From Siphlonurus alternatus (Eukaryota > Arthropoda > Insecta > Ephemeroptera > Siphlonuridae), in the NCBI GenBank assembly GCA_949825025.1, contig OX463781.1, positions 34,923,537 to 34,987,536 of the forward strand: DNA of 64,000 bases, written 5' to 3'. Positions 49,833 through 58,961 of the stretch are shown piece by piece; the stretch's first letter is position 1; each line of letters opens with the position of its first letter. Made by a program: the position numbers and the translations under genes. The notes below the pieces were generated by a model, which saw only the letters and a program-made list of their open reading frames with translations, was not told the DNA's origin and did not search any database.

Positions 49833-50440
49833 ACCTATAATATATACTTTTACAACCATAAAGAATAAAAAAAAATGTATACATTTCAAGTGCACCTAAG
49901 GAATAATGTCACATATATATTGGTGCTAACATTATATTAAACTATATATATAACAATTAAATTTTTTTTTACATGTATAAAAAAAAAATAAACAAAAAAT
50001 TCTATTAATCTGCAGTGCGCAGTAAACAAATTAAAAAACTTTTTTTTTTTTCAAGTTATTGATTTTTTGTTAGTGTAAAAAATGTATTATGTAAATTTTT
50101 CAGAGTGATTCACCGTCTACTATAAAAGCATTGCATTTAACATTAACCCCGGCTCACTGGTAAAAGAACATGAAATTTAACTTGTCAAGCACATTCACCA
50201 CTTTTTCTACTTCTTGAGGAGCAGACACGGGTTAGACATGGAAACTTTTTTGCGGAAAAGAAAAATTGTATTCAGTTAGGAGGAACATGTCTTTTTCCCT
50301 ATACCGATTTCAGGGATGCACTGGCTTACCGCATATCCGCACTGTGCCCTGGGCTGCGGGGGCTCGGCAGGGAGCGCCCCCGAGCGAGCCACGAGGCTGA
50401 CGAGGAGCGTCACGAGGAGCAGCTGGACAGTAACTCGCAT
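32295..50440 (-). CDS. MAN2B1: Lysosomal alpha-mannosidase (GH38), 17 exons, 1034 aa
   Basis: It hydrolyses terminal alpha-mannose from N-glycans in lysosomes. I assembled 17 phase-consistent GT-AG exons: 50440-50330, 47788-47686, 47034-46953, 45997-45812, 45533-45328, 44909-44773, 43992-43859, 43794-43572, 42948-42749, 41692-41493, 40350-40136, 39361-39145, 38727-38610, 38166-37890, 37433-37188, 35116-34967 and 32594-32295 (TAG). The start at 50440 gives a typical signal peptide; an in-frame ATG 20 codons upstream would place a basic stretch before it. PHTHDDVGW supplies the zinc ligands (His56, Asp58). GWQIDPFGH supplies nucleophile/ligand Asp180, MGGDF the acid/base Asp302, and [10 protein letters not shown] zinc ligand His426. 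Human MAN2B1 is 1011 aa. Unlike it, the protein ends in a roughly 20-residue hydrophobic tail after a small-residue DSGAA stretch, resembling a GPI signal or membrane anchor. No stop or frameshift interrupts the exons. Introns carry many MITEs and a solo LTR. Confidence 0.95.
36799..36921. mobile_element. MITE family D copy 1 (CTCCTCGCCTCTGAAAAG-ended)
   Basis: CTCCTCGCCTCTGAAAAGTT on the left is mirrored by AACTTTTCAGAGGCGAGG on the right, about 120 bp in total. It lies in the mannosidase intron between exons 15 and 16. Copies at 44250 and 45112 share ends and a GCAGCCTTG-type interior. Confidence 0.75.
41174..41345. mobile_element. hAT-type MITE with perfect 8-bp TSD, in intron 10
   Basis: CAGGCGCGGATCCAG on the left and CTGGATCCGCGCCTG on the right are exact inverses. 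ACTATTTG is duplicated at 41166-41173 and 41346-41353. It is 172 bp with C-rich interior blocks. An 8-bp duplication assigns it to hAT. A fragment with the same interior (CCCCGAAATTT, GATTTAACAT) but no ends occurs at about 44397-44480. Confidence 0.9.
43031..43415. mobile_element. MITE family C copy 2 (TTAA target), intron 8
   Basis: GGTAGAGATAACGCCGAACA and its inverse are bounded by TTAA at 43027-43030 and 43416-43419. It is 385 bp, exactly the length of the copy at 55205, and the arms are complementary almost to the centre. It lies in the intron between exons 8 and 9. Confidence 0.92.
44087..44181. mobile_element. Small foldback MITE in intron 6
   Basis: CTTTAAGCACCACGAGATTT on the left pairs with AAGTCTCATGGTGCTTAAAG on the right, about 95 bp in total. 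AGGTCCTG/CAGACCTT words pair near the centre. No target duplication is assigned. Confidence 0.65.
44250..44373. mobile_element. MITE family D copy 2, intron 6
   Basis: GTACGCTCCTCGCCTCTGAA and AAGTTCCCTTTTGCAGCC mirror GGCTGCAAAGGGATATTTTC and AGAGGCGATGACTGTAC. It is the same family as 36799 and 45112. Confidence 0.75.
45112..45220. mobile_element. MITE family D copy 3, diverged, intron 5
   Basis: TACACTCGTCGCCTTGGAAA mirrors TTTTTCAAAGTCGAGGATTG near 45200-45217. The ends are more diverged than in the other two copies, but the length and layout are the same. Confidence 0.6.
46547..46868. mobile_element. MITE family A copy 4 with CRE-like sites, intron 3
   Basis: AATGGAGTACCGACCTCAAA is mirrored at the right end, with the GCAGAAATGGATAGAGGGTG core and ATGCTACTCTGAATTTTTTC arms. 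The centre has TGACGTCA at 46678-46685 and a degenerate TGATGTCA at 46729-46736. It belongs to the subfamily shared with 54485 and 61068 and is inserted between exons 3 and 4. Confidence 0.88.
49123..49190. repeat. (TA)n followed by (ATCA)n microsatellite, intron 1
   Basis: TA repeats are broken once by AATT, then ATCA repeats directly precede the solo LTR. Confidence 0.9.
49197..49751 (+). mobile_element. Solo LTR in intron 1, antisense to the host gene
   Basis: The 555-bp segment starts TGTAAGCGCG and ends ACGTGACA (canonical TG...CA). ATTG is duplicated at 49193-49196 and 49752-49755. Inside, in order on the plus strand, are a TATA box TATATAAG at 49423-49430, a splice-donor-like ATGTAAGTAC (about 49549) and AATAAA at 49589-49594. 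This promoter-then-poly(A) order is that of a retrotransposon LTR. No internal gag/pol sequence adjoins it, so it looks like a recombined solo LTR, probably Gypsy-like by TSD length. It could drive antisense transcription within the mannosidase gene. Confidence 0.75.
49759..49829. repeat. (TA)n microsatellite
   Basis: About 35 uninterrupted TA units begin just after the right target duplication of the solo LTR. The Ile/Tyr-repeat reading frame across it is an artefact. Confidence 0.95.
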
Positions 50441-51943
50441 CTCTGGACCGTCTGAGGGAACCGCGAGCCTGCACCGCCTTTTACCTGACACTTTTATCAC
50501 TGCTGCTGTATTACAAACAATTTCTTATCAATCAATATTGCATGCATGCAGAGCGATCATTTTATCTCGTCGAGCCCTTGATTTTTATTTAACTGCTTTA
50601 ATGATTTATAATGGAGTTTTCAGTTTATTGTATTCCTTTTAATCTTTTAATACTGAAGCGTATATACATGTATATATAACGGGGGCATATATGGCTAAAA
50701 TGTGTCAATTTCCCCAAAATACCAACCAATAAATCAATCGTATGTATAATAACTTTGGTTTTGCTCTTGAAGCGATTTTTTCCCCTTGCTTTTTAATGAG
50801 ATATATATAGCTCTTTGTCTCTTGGTGCTATATATATATACTGCTTTTAAAAGAAAATTCATAATAAAACATTCAAGCTAGTAGTGTACTCAAAAGACGC
50901 ACACATATATTGATGTAAATGCAGGAATTCAAAGGAAAATTATTAATTATATTCATTTTATTGTATAGGGAAAAACACAATGGAATTCAATCGTTACATA
51001 TCAGTTAAATTTTACAGTAAAAATTTCTATAATTACTCTGCATTATAAAACATAGAATCTGCATAGGACTGCATTTTACTTTTATATCAGTATATTGTTA
51101 TTTTTAATTTTACTAATGATTTGACCGACTTTTACTCAAAAGTTAAGTGTTTGACCTATTTTAAAACAAAAAACAATTTATTATAAAAATAAATTAACGA
51201 ATTTTCAGATAAATAAGCACACATATATTTAAAATTTAAAAATAGAATAAAAGTAAATGCTTTTTAATTAACGAGTTTTCAAATAATAAAAAGGACATCA
51301 TGGGTGGTTTCGTCATAAGATTTGCGTGACGTTTAATCGTAAACAAAATAATTACATTTTTTTTTCTCAATTCTTCTATGTAAATTAAGAGATAAAAAGT
51401 GTAATACTTAAAAGCTTTTTAAGTTTATACTATAGCAACAAAATAAGGATTTAACCCAGTTTTGGTGTCACTCACTATAAAAGAGGGACATGAAAGGAGT
51501 CTAGACGTCACTGCTGTGAGATCGCGCGGTCATAATCATAAAGAGACAAAGGAGGGATGTAGGTCAACAATAATTTGCCGGCGACCACATCCAGGTGAGG
51601 TGATTCACACGATATCCAGTATATAACTGTAGGTTTCAACAATCGAACCCTGCTCACAATAATGTGTGGTTGCAGTGGAAGAGTTTTGACGACCATGTGA
51701 TTATAATTTATTGTTATAATAATATATACTCTCTGAAGTGCATGCATGTTTATTGATAGTAAATTACTGAAATTTCAATATAATTTGTTATTCTGATTTA
51801 ATTATTAAATTCACAAATTTTAAAAAAAAAAAAAAAAAAAAAAAAAGAATCATCAATAAAAAATTAATATATAAAATACTGTATAGTGTTTTGAATTTAC
51901 GATTGTATTACCAATAATAATATAATAATAATAATAATAGTTG
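50441..51943. other. Upstream region of alpha-mannosidase, no further gene
   Basis: It should contain the minus-strand promoter of the mannosidase gene. TATATATA-like words lie near 50665-50685 and 50815-50840, but in such AT-rich DNA I cannot single out a TATA box. No coding exon was recognised. Confidence 0.4.
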
Positions 51944-52566
51944 CGGGTGCTTTATTTCCATCTGAGGCACTATTTTGGTATTGACGATTCACCTGTCATA
52001 CCATACGCTCCTGGGGACGTTGAGGCAGTGGTGGCAAACGACCAGGTGAAGATCTTCTGGAACTATTCGTTTCCCACCACTCGCAAGCTCCATGCCAACA
52101 AGCCGGACATCGTGGTACTTAAGAAGCACAAGAAGGCGTTGACCGTGGTGGAGTTTTCTGCTCCTTCGGACCAGAACCTCACGGAAAAGTATGCCGAAAA
52201 ACGCGATAAGTACCGCGATCTTGTCATGGACTTGCGGCAGAGCTATGCTGGACATTCGGTTGTGTTGGTCGTTCTTTTGGTTGGGGTGATGGGTGGAGTT
52301 CCCGACTCATTGGTTTCTGGGCTGCGACAAATACCAGGTTGCCGTGGATCCGCTGAGCGGCTGGCGGATGCCATGCAGAAGGCAGTGTTGCTGGGCTCCC
52401 TCCGTCTACTTCGGGCCCATGGGGAGGTTGGTGAGGTGCACCGATAAAAAGAAAAACATGAAAAGGCAGCCCCGGAGTTTACTGCACGAGAGTGCGGAGC
52501 GCTGGGGTCGAGGAGGTGCTGCTAGGTTTGCCTTGTATTGACCTATGAGACGGCTTAGTATAAGTG

Positions 52567-52609
<43 letters not shown>
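51944..52609 (+). mobile_element. 5'-truncated LINE with restriction-like endonuclease and poly(A) tail
   Basis: An open frame from the 5' junction to a TAA at about 52445-52447 encodes the C-terminal end of an RLE-type (R2/NeSL-like) retrotransposon protein. Visible are YFGIDDSPVIPYAPGDVEAV, then KPDIVVL followed 14 residues after the Asp by VVEFSAP (the PD-(D/E)XK-like core), EKRDKYRDL and GSLRLLRAH near the end. About 120 bp of 3' UTR precedes a 40-base A tail. AATAGTTG flanks both sides (51936-51943 and 52610-52617) as a target duplication. The reverse transcriptase domain is missing through 5' truncation, the usual result of incomplete target-primed reverse transcription. The frame begins without its own ATG, so it is a dead fragment. 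Confidence 0.82.
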
Positions 52610-52613
<4 letters not shown>

Positions 52614-52617
52614 GTTG

Positions 52618-53085
52618 TAAAATTAATAATAGCGTGTGACAACAAAATCCAGAGTATACAATCATTAACGTTTTATAAACAGCTCGTCCTCTTTATTAAA
52701 AATTTTCATCCATAATTGTTTTTGTTATCAATATACAGATCGAATATTAAGTATAAATCAAAACACTTCAATAGTCACTTCAGAATGATAAGATATCTTT
52801 ATTTAAAGATTATTTAAGAAAAATAATTATTGATTGCTTTTTTATTATAATATACACAGATATCTTCATTTAATACTTCAAGTTGTTTTTAATTGCTTTT
52901 TGAATGTTCGTAAGTTTAATTTAATCAAAGCAATTTAAATAAATATTTTACCGAAGCAGGAATTATTTTTTATTTTTAATATCTGAAAGCTAAACAGTGA
53001 CTGAAACATTGACGACTCCACTGTTTCTGGCATCACTTGATCTTTAATAAAGTTTTACGACGTTGGCGGTGAAAGGAAGCATACG

Positions 53086-53151
<66 letters not shown>

Positions 53152-54484
53152 ATCAAATATGGTCATCAAAAATTGAACTTTCAAGCTTTCAAGATTAAGA
53201 AGGGGGGGGGGGGGGGGGGGGGCGGAGAAGAAACTAACTCGGGAATAATAATAATCTAGAAATAAAAAATATGACGATGAAGTCAAATACTAAATATCAA
53301 ACTAAACTTGATTAAGCTGTGATATTAACCAAGTGGAAGGTCTGGTATTCCGATGCAAATCGTTTCCACTATAATAAATTTACGTAAATTTTATTGGAAT
53401 ATCATACATCATTTTTTATATGTTTAAAGGTGAAATAAAATGGCTATCAATTATAATGTTAAAGGTTTATTAAAAATTGTACATAAAAACCTTTTAATTT
53501 TTTTAATTGGCAAGAATAATATGTTACACAAAAAAAATTAATAACGTAATAACATGGCAAATTTTGTTAGGTTGTTTGATTCACAGCATATATAATTATA
53601 TCAAGAACCAGAGAAAATACCAAGATAATTAACAGTAAAAAAAGGTGTTATCTACTGGTAGCATTTAAACAAAATGACAGTGCTTCATCATATTAGTTAT
53701 ATATTAGTGTCTTCATGTGCGCTAAAAGTAGAAATTAAATATTTTAAAAATTACATTTTTCAAGCTCTGAAAAGTAAACAACAAAAAATTGAGCAGTTAA
53801 AAAAGTTATGGAGACAAATTCTATCTAGTGGTATATATGTGACGGTGCTTTGAATAATTTTTATTTAAATAATGATTTTAATCTTTTTTTATCACTGTTT
53901 TTACATTATAGTGTTCTAAAAAGATAACCTTAATGGTGTTGTTTTTAACAAATGTAAATCTTTTAATCACGATTTATAAAATTTTAATGAGTAATATATA
54001 TTAATTTACTTATTGTTGTATTTCATTCACAGTGTTGAAACTTACTAACGAAATTCATATGGCCAATAAGTCATACATTGCTTTTACAATTGCAGTATAC
54101 GTCTTATATGAACAACAAATGTACCTTTAATAATTAAGGTATACTGCAGAATCAAATTAATTAAAAAAAAACTTGAATACTCTCTTTCTTTCATTCTTTT
54201 GAAAACAATTATATTTTATATTATATATTATATATTATACTGTAAAAGTTGAAAATTGTGATGAAAACATTACATTATATTAATTGAAAAAAACTGAAGG
54301 CTGCAAAACTTGATATATTTTAAAACTTTTTTTTTTAAACACATTTAAAAAAATAAAATTAAAAAAATTAGCAAACCCGATTATTTTCAATCTTTATAAT
54401 ATAATTTTTGTTTGAAATACAATGTACTGCAGTCTACAAAAGCTAGAAAAAAAAATCATGTCAAATATAACAATGCTTGTCATC
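52618..54484. other. AT-rich intergenic DNA with microsatellites
   Basis: No gene was recognised. It includes (TA)n(TG)n at 53086-53150 and a G21 run at 53202-53222. Confidence 0.6.
53086..53150. repeat. Compound (TA)n(TG)n microsatellite
   Basis: A TA run with one CA interruption passes into 15 or so TG units. A pure G run follows about 50 bp later. Confidence 0.95.
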
Positions 54485-54816
54485 AATGGAGTATCGACTA
54501 CTATCGACCTCAAAATTTTTTGTTGCAGAAATGGATAGAGGGTGCAAAGTTATGTTCCCCTGATTTTTTTCAGATTTTTTTGAGCCCGGGAATTATTTTT
54601 AAAAAATTATTGAAAGTCCTTTTTGTGACGTCACGCGGCGGCAAGTCCTACCTTTTTCTTAAGGAGCGGCGTCTCGTGACGTCACAAAAAGAACTTTCAA
54701 TAATTTTTTAAAAATAATTCCCGGGCTGTAAAAAATCTGAAAAAAAATCAGGGTAGCATAACTTTGCACGCTCTATCCATTTCTACAATAAATAAAATTG
54801 AGGTCGATACTCCATT
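54485..54816. mobile_element. MITE family A copy 5 with two perfect CRE palindromes
   Basis: AATGGAGTATCGAC mirrors the right end GTCGATACTCCATT. The left end contains an extra CTACTATCGAC duplication. Core arms GCAGAAATGGATAGAGGGTG and CCCTGATTTTTTTCAGATTT are mirrored. TGACGTCA occurs at 54626-54633 and 54677-54684, around a CTTAAGGAGCGGCG centre. No coding capacity. Confidence 0.88.
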
Positions 54817-54850
54817 TATCAAAATCATTTTTCAATATTTTTATTTTTAA

Positions 54851-55200
54851 GGGTAAAATAACGCCACCAATGTTTAAAAAAAAAACTCACACGAAAATTA
54901 TGAACAAAAATTAAAATGTTCCCCTCTACACCCCCTACCAGAGCTAAAATATCAGGTATACAAATACGATCTAGCTTTTGAGTTATGATTTTTTAAAGTT
55001 GACTGATTTAACATGGAAGTTCCATTTCTCCATGTTAAAGTAGTCTACTTTAAAAATTAATAACTCAAAAACTAGATCGTATTTGTATACCTGATATTTT
55101 AGCTACTGATAGGGGGTGTCGAGGAGAAAATTTTAAATTTTTTTCATAATTTTCATGTGAGGGATTTTTTTTTTTAAACATTGGTGGCGTTATCTTACCC
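54851..55200. mobile_element. TTAA-flanked foldback element related to family C
   Basis: GGGTAAAATAACGCCACCAA and its inverse (ending TTATCTTACCC) are flanked by TTAA at 54847-54850 and CTAA at 55201-55204. Inner arms ACGATCTAGCTTTTGAGTTA and ATCAGGTATACAAATACGA are mirrored. The TIR tip (GGTA-A-ATAACGCC) resembles family C, which abuts it on the right and shares the CTAA as its own left target site. Confidence 0.82.
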
Positions 55201-55204
55201 CTAA

Positions 55205-55589
55205 GGTAGAGATAACGCCGAACAGCTGATCGACGTAATCCCCTTTGATTAACATGTAAACCTTAGCAAATTGACAAAAATTCTGAAATTTTTTTGAGAG
55301 GCAGATATTAGTGCCTAAAAGCCATAGAAAAAATTTCAAAAACATTTAACGAGCCGATTTTTTTAAATTAATTTTTTAGTTTGGCTCTCCATGGGAAAGC
55401 CCAATGCTGAAAATTAAAAAAATTAATTAAAAAAAAACGGCTCGTTAAATTGTTTTGAAATTTTTTCTATGGCTTTTAGGCACTAATATCTGCCTCTCAA
55501 AAAAATTTCAGAATTTTTGTCAATTTACTATGATTTACATGTTAATCAAAGGGGATTACGTCGATCAGCTGTTCGGCGTTATCTCTACC
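55205..55589. mobile_element. MITE family C copy 3 (TTAA target)
   Basis: 385 bp with GGTAGAGATAACGCCGAACA ends, right flank TTAA (55590-55593), left flank CTAA (55201-55204, one mutation from TTAA). The arms are nearly identical to those at 43031. Confidence 0.9.
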
Positions 55590-56068
55590 TTAACACTACA
55601 AAATTCAAAATAAAATCACTGGTAAATTGTTTTCATTAAAACTGACAGTAAAAAGTAGCAAGACTTAGAAAACTAATAGGTGGTTATTTTTATGAGCGCG
55701 GGAAGTGATACACATACATTTTATATGCTGCTCTATTATAATAATTGTTGTAAAAAATCATATTCTCCAAATTTTAAATATAATAAAAAGTTAACAAAAT
55801 AAAACATAAGTAAATAAAAACATAAAGAGTATAGTGCAAATAAGTAGCAATTATAAATAGATTTATTATTAAATATTATTGGTACTGCTGAAAAATTTCC
55901 TACAACTCAACAAGAGAGATTAATAATAGTTCACTGAGTTTGTTACAAAATAATTCTAATCAGTGATGTTAGTGCTACCAATCTACGCAATAAAATAAAG
56001 TGATGACTAAACAAAAAGTAAAGCTTTACGTGTTAACTTTGTGACATAAAATAGTAAACAAGGTTCAA

Positions 56069-56325
56069 AATGGACAACCTGTATGATTTTTTTTTCTTTT
56101 TGCTACTATATTATAATTGCATAAATGAATAGAGGGTACCAAATTATGCTACACTGATTTTTAAGATTTTTTAAGGACAATAAGCCTCCAGGAGGTGAAA
56201 ATCTTTGTTACATTTTCAATAATTTTTTTATATAGAGCAGACAATTGTTTTCATAAAAAAGGGGGGAAAAAAGAATAGCATAATTTTGGTACCTCATTCA
56301 TTTATGTTATAAATCATATAGAATT
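56069..56325. mobile_element. MITE family A copy 6, degenerate
   Basis: AATGGACAACCTGTATGATT and GCATAAATGAATAGAGGGTA with ACCAAATTATGCTACACTGA identify the left half. The right half retains only GCATAATTTTGGTACC and a weak CATTCATTTATG. The centre is rearranged. Confidence 0.6.
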
Positions 56326-56635
56326 AAAATATATATTATGTATTTCATTAATATATTTTAAAAATCTATAATATCATAATATTACAGCAATGATCATAAC
56401 TTCATCAATACAAAGTTGTAACTCTTCATAAACTCGCAAATTTATTTTTCTAAATATTGTGCCAAATAATTCATTTTTAACTAACACTCCCAAACTATAA
56501 CTATATATGTAGATCAGTTATAATAATTATAACTTCTTAGTTTTATGATAAATAACAGAATATGAGATTATTATTGTTCCAAACTGTTTGCTTTCTAAGT
56601 ATAATAAAAGAGTGTTTATGGGGTTGAGATCCTAG

Positions 56636-56672
<37 letters not shown>

Positions 56673-58075
56673 ACTATGTTTGTGACAAAAAAAAAAAAAA
56701 ATGTTTGTGCAATTTAGCAGAGAAATTATTAAAACATAAGATGAAGATCATGATTATGCATGTATAAATTGTCGAAAATAATATAAATTTTATAAGACAT
56801 TTAAACATACAAACAATACATTTAGCATGGCTTATGATTAATTATTATTAATTTATTTGAGTACAAAAACTGTCATACTTTATAAAATGTCCACATAAAT
56901 GTCCTTAAAATAGACATATTATCAAGTCAGACAGTATACGTTTTAACATTTAAACTCTGAAAACAGAGATGTATTTTTTTCTGAATACATAACAGCTAGA
57001 TAACAATTTACTGGGTATCAATTGTGATACATCGACAAATATTTATAGTTTCCATCTATATCAGAGTACAGCCAGCTATTAATGACTACATCATTGGTTT
57101 CGAATATACTTAATATTAAATGTCAATATTTATAAAAAAAAAAAATCAGTTCCTACATTTGAATGACTGAATCAAAATATTGGTGTGCCTATTTAACTTC
57201 AACTCAAATTTGAATATTATTAATAATTTGTGAAAAAAATTGAACTGAGAGATATTAAACAAATCAAATTTGAACAATTTGATTTGTCAATGTCTTTTGA
57301 AAATTTATATAGAAAATTGATTTATATTAAAAAATATAATATTAAAGCAAATTATAAGATTGTTAAGCTGTAAAAAAAAAAAAAACTAATTATGTTGTGG
57401 TTATTGGTACATAATTAATTATTATTTCTTAAATTTAAAAATCACAGTGCGTCATGTAAAATCTCTTGAAACCACTGTCAGTAAACTTCACAAACTCAGG
57501 ACTAGCTTCCAAGATATGGCTACACATAACACTGATTAATTAATATAGACTATGACAAATTCTAATTTAATTAATAGTAAATGAAGTCATAGATTTATAG
57601 AGAAGGAATAGTATCTCACACTTATTAGCAAATAATTCATTTCCTACGATAAATTTGCTAAATTTTCCTCAGACTTTTAAAATGTGAAATGAAAAGGAAA
57701 AATTAATTATGAAGCTGCTGGGAGGGTGCGAAAAAGTGGAGAGAGAGAGAGAGGGGAGGGAGGGGGGGAGGAAGGTAGACATTATAAATATCAAAAGACT
57801 GAATTATATCGTTATAATAAAAATAAAGTTGAAAATTTTAAAGGTGAGATTTTTCCAATAATAATAACCTTAAAATATTGAGTAATTAAAATACTGAACT
57901 AATTTCATTTTACTGTCACTTCATACTGATGCCAACATCATTTAAAACAAAACAAACAAAAACATGAGCTTCATAAGAGTATAAAAGTTTTCTATAATGG
58001 CCTTAGATTTATTGTACAAACTTTGTGTCACATACATTTAATTTCATAAAGTTAATTATATCTTATGACATTAAT
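56326..58075. other. AT-rich intergenic DNA, no gene recognised
   Basis: It contains a (TA)n run at about 56637-56669 and a GA-rich purine tract at about 57738-57775. Confidence 0.6.
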
Positions 58076-58248
58076 CAGTGGCGTGTTAAAAAAAAAAAAA
58101 AAAAAAAAAAGTGTCAGAGGAAGAGGTTGGGTACCATAAAAGTGGCAAGTGATAAAACGACAAACCCACTCATTTCTCTTCCCATTTATTTTTTCTTATT
58201 ACCCCGAAGTAGGAGGGACTCCCCTCCCTACACACCACCACGCCACTG
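58076..58248. mobile_element. hAT-like MITE, CAGTGGCGTG-ended
   Basis: CAGTGGCGTG at the left is inverted as CACGCCACTG at the right. The flanks ACATTAAT and ACACTCAT agree at 6 of 8 positions, consistent with a decayed 8-bp duplication. It contains an A21 run. The overlapping short frames are not genes. Confidence 0.65.
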
Positions 58249-58961
58249 ACACTCATGATTATCTTTCTCTGAAACATCTCGTAAAACCAACAATCACAGC
58301 AAGCTCACAACTCCATCGAAAAAAATTTACAATTAGTTACAGCAGCTCCACAAAAACATGATATTATCATTGGCTATAAATTTAGCCATCATTAGGGCAA
58401 TTGTGCGGCTAGGACAAACATATAGTTTGGGAAATGGCTTAATATATATTATATAAACATATAAGGCAGGATTTGGGATCCCAATCCAAATTTCCTTTTT
58501 TAATGTGACCTATTCAACCAAAAAGAAAAAAAATGCTTATATAATAAAAAGCATTTTCCTCTCCTTTCTTAAAAAGAGATATTATCACGATAGCATAGTT
58601 ATGACACGCTGCTTATATACATAAACTATTTAGATACAATATTAACAGTAGAATTACAAAAGCGGCATGAGCATTAAGATTAATCCAGATAATATTACAG
58701 ATATTGTGATAATGATATATTGACGTCACCTATGTTGAATATTGTAGGGAATCTAGACTACCTTCTGAGATATTACAAGAAGTGTCATAACTTTGCTGTT
58801 GTGTAGTGAAGGTCAAGAATTATTTATACAGTATATTATGTCATTCATATTACTTATAAATTGCCAAATTGACATATAAATCTCATATATATCAACGTGT
58901 ATAAAGAAACCTTTTGGTAATGGTGACAGTAGATGCTGCCACCTGGTGTAAAAGTTGGCAG
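58249..58961. other. Downstream flank and 3' UTR region of the DOCK gene
   Basis: It follows the DOCK stop codon on the minus strand. I found no canonical AATAAA within the first few hundred bases, so the polyadenylation site is not assigned. Confidence 0.4.

Noticed and set aside
50441..50500. Upstream in-frame ATG (50500) as mannosidase start
   Set aside because: It would put a basic 20-residue stretch before a clear signal peptide; the ATG at 50440 fits a secreted lysosomal enzyme better.
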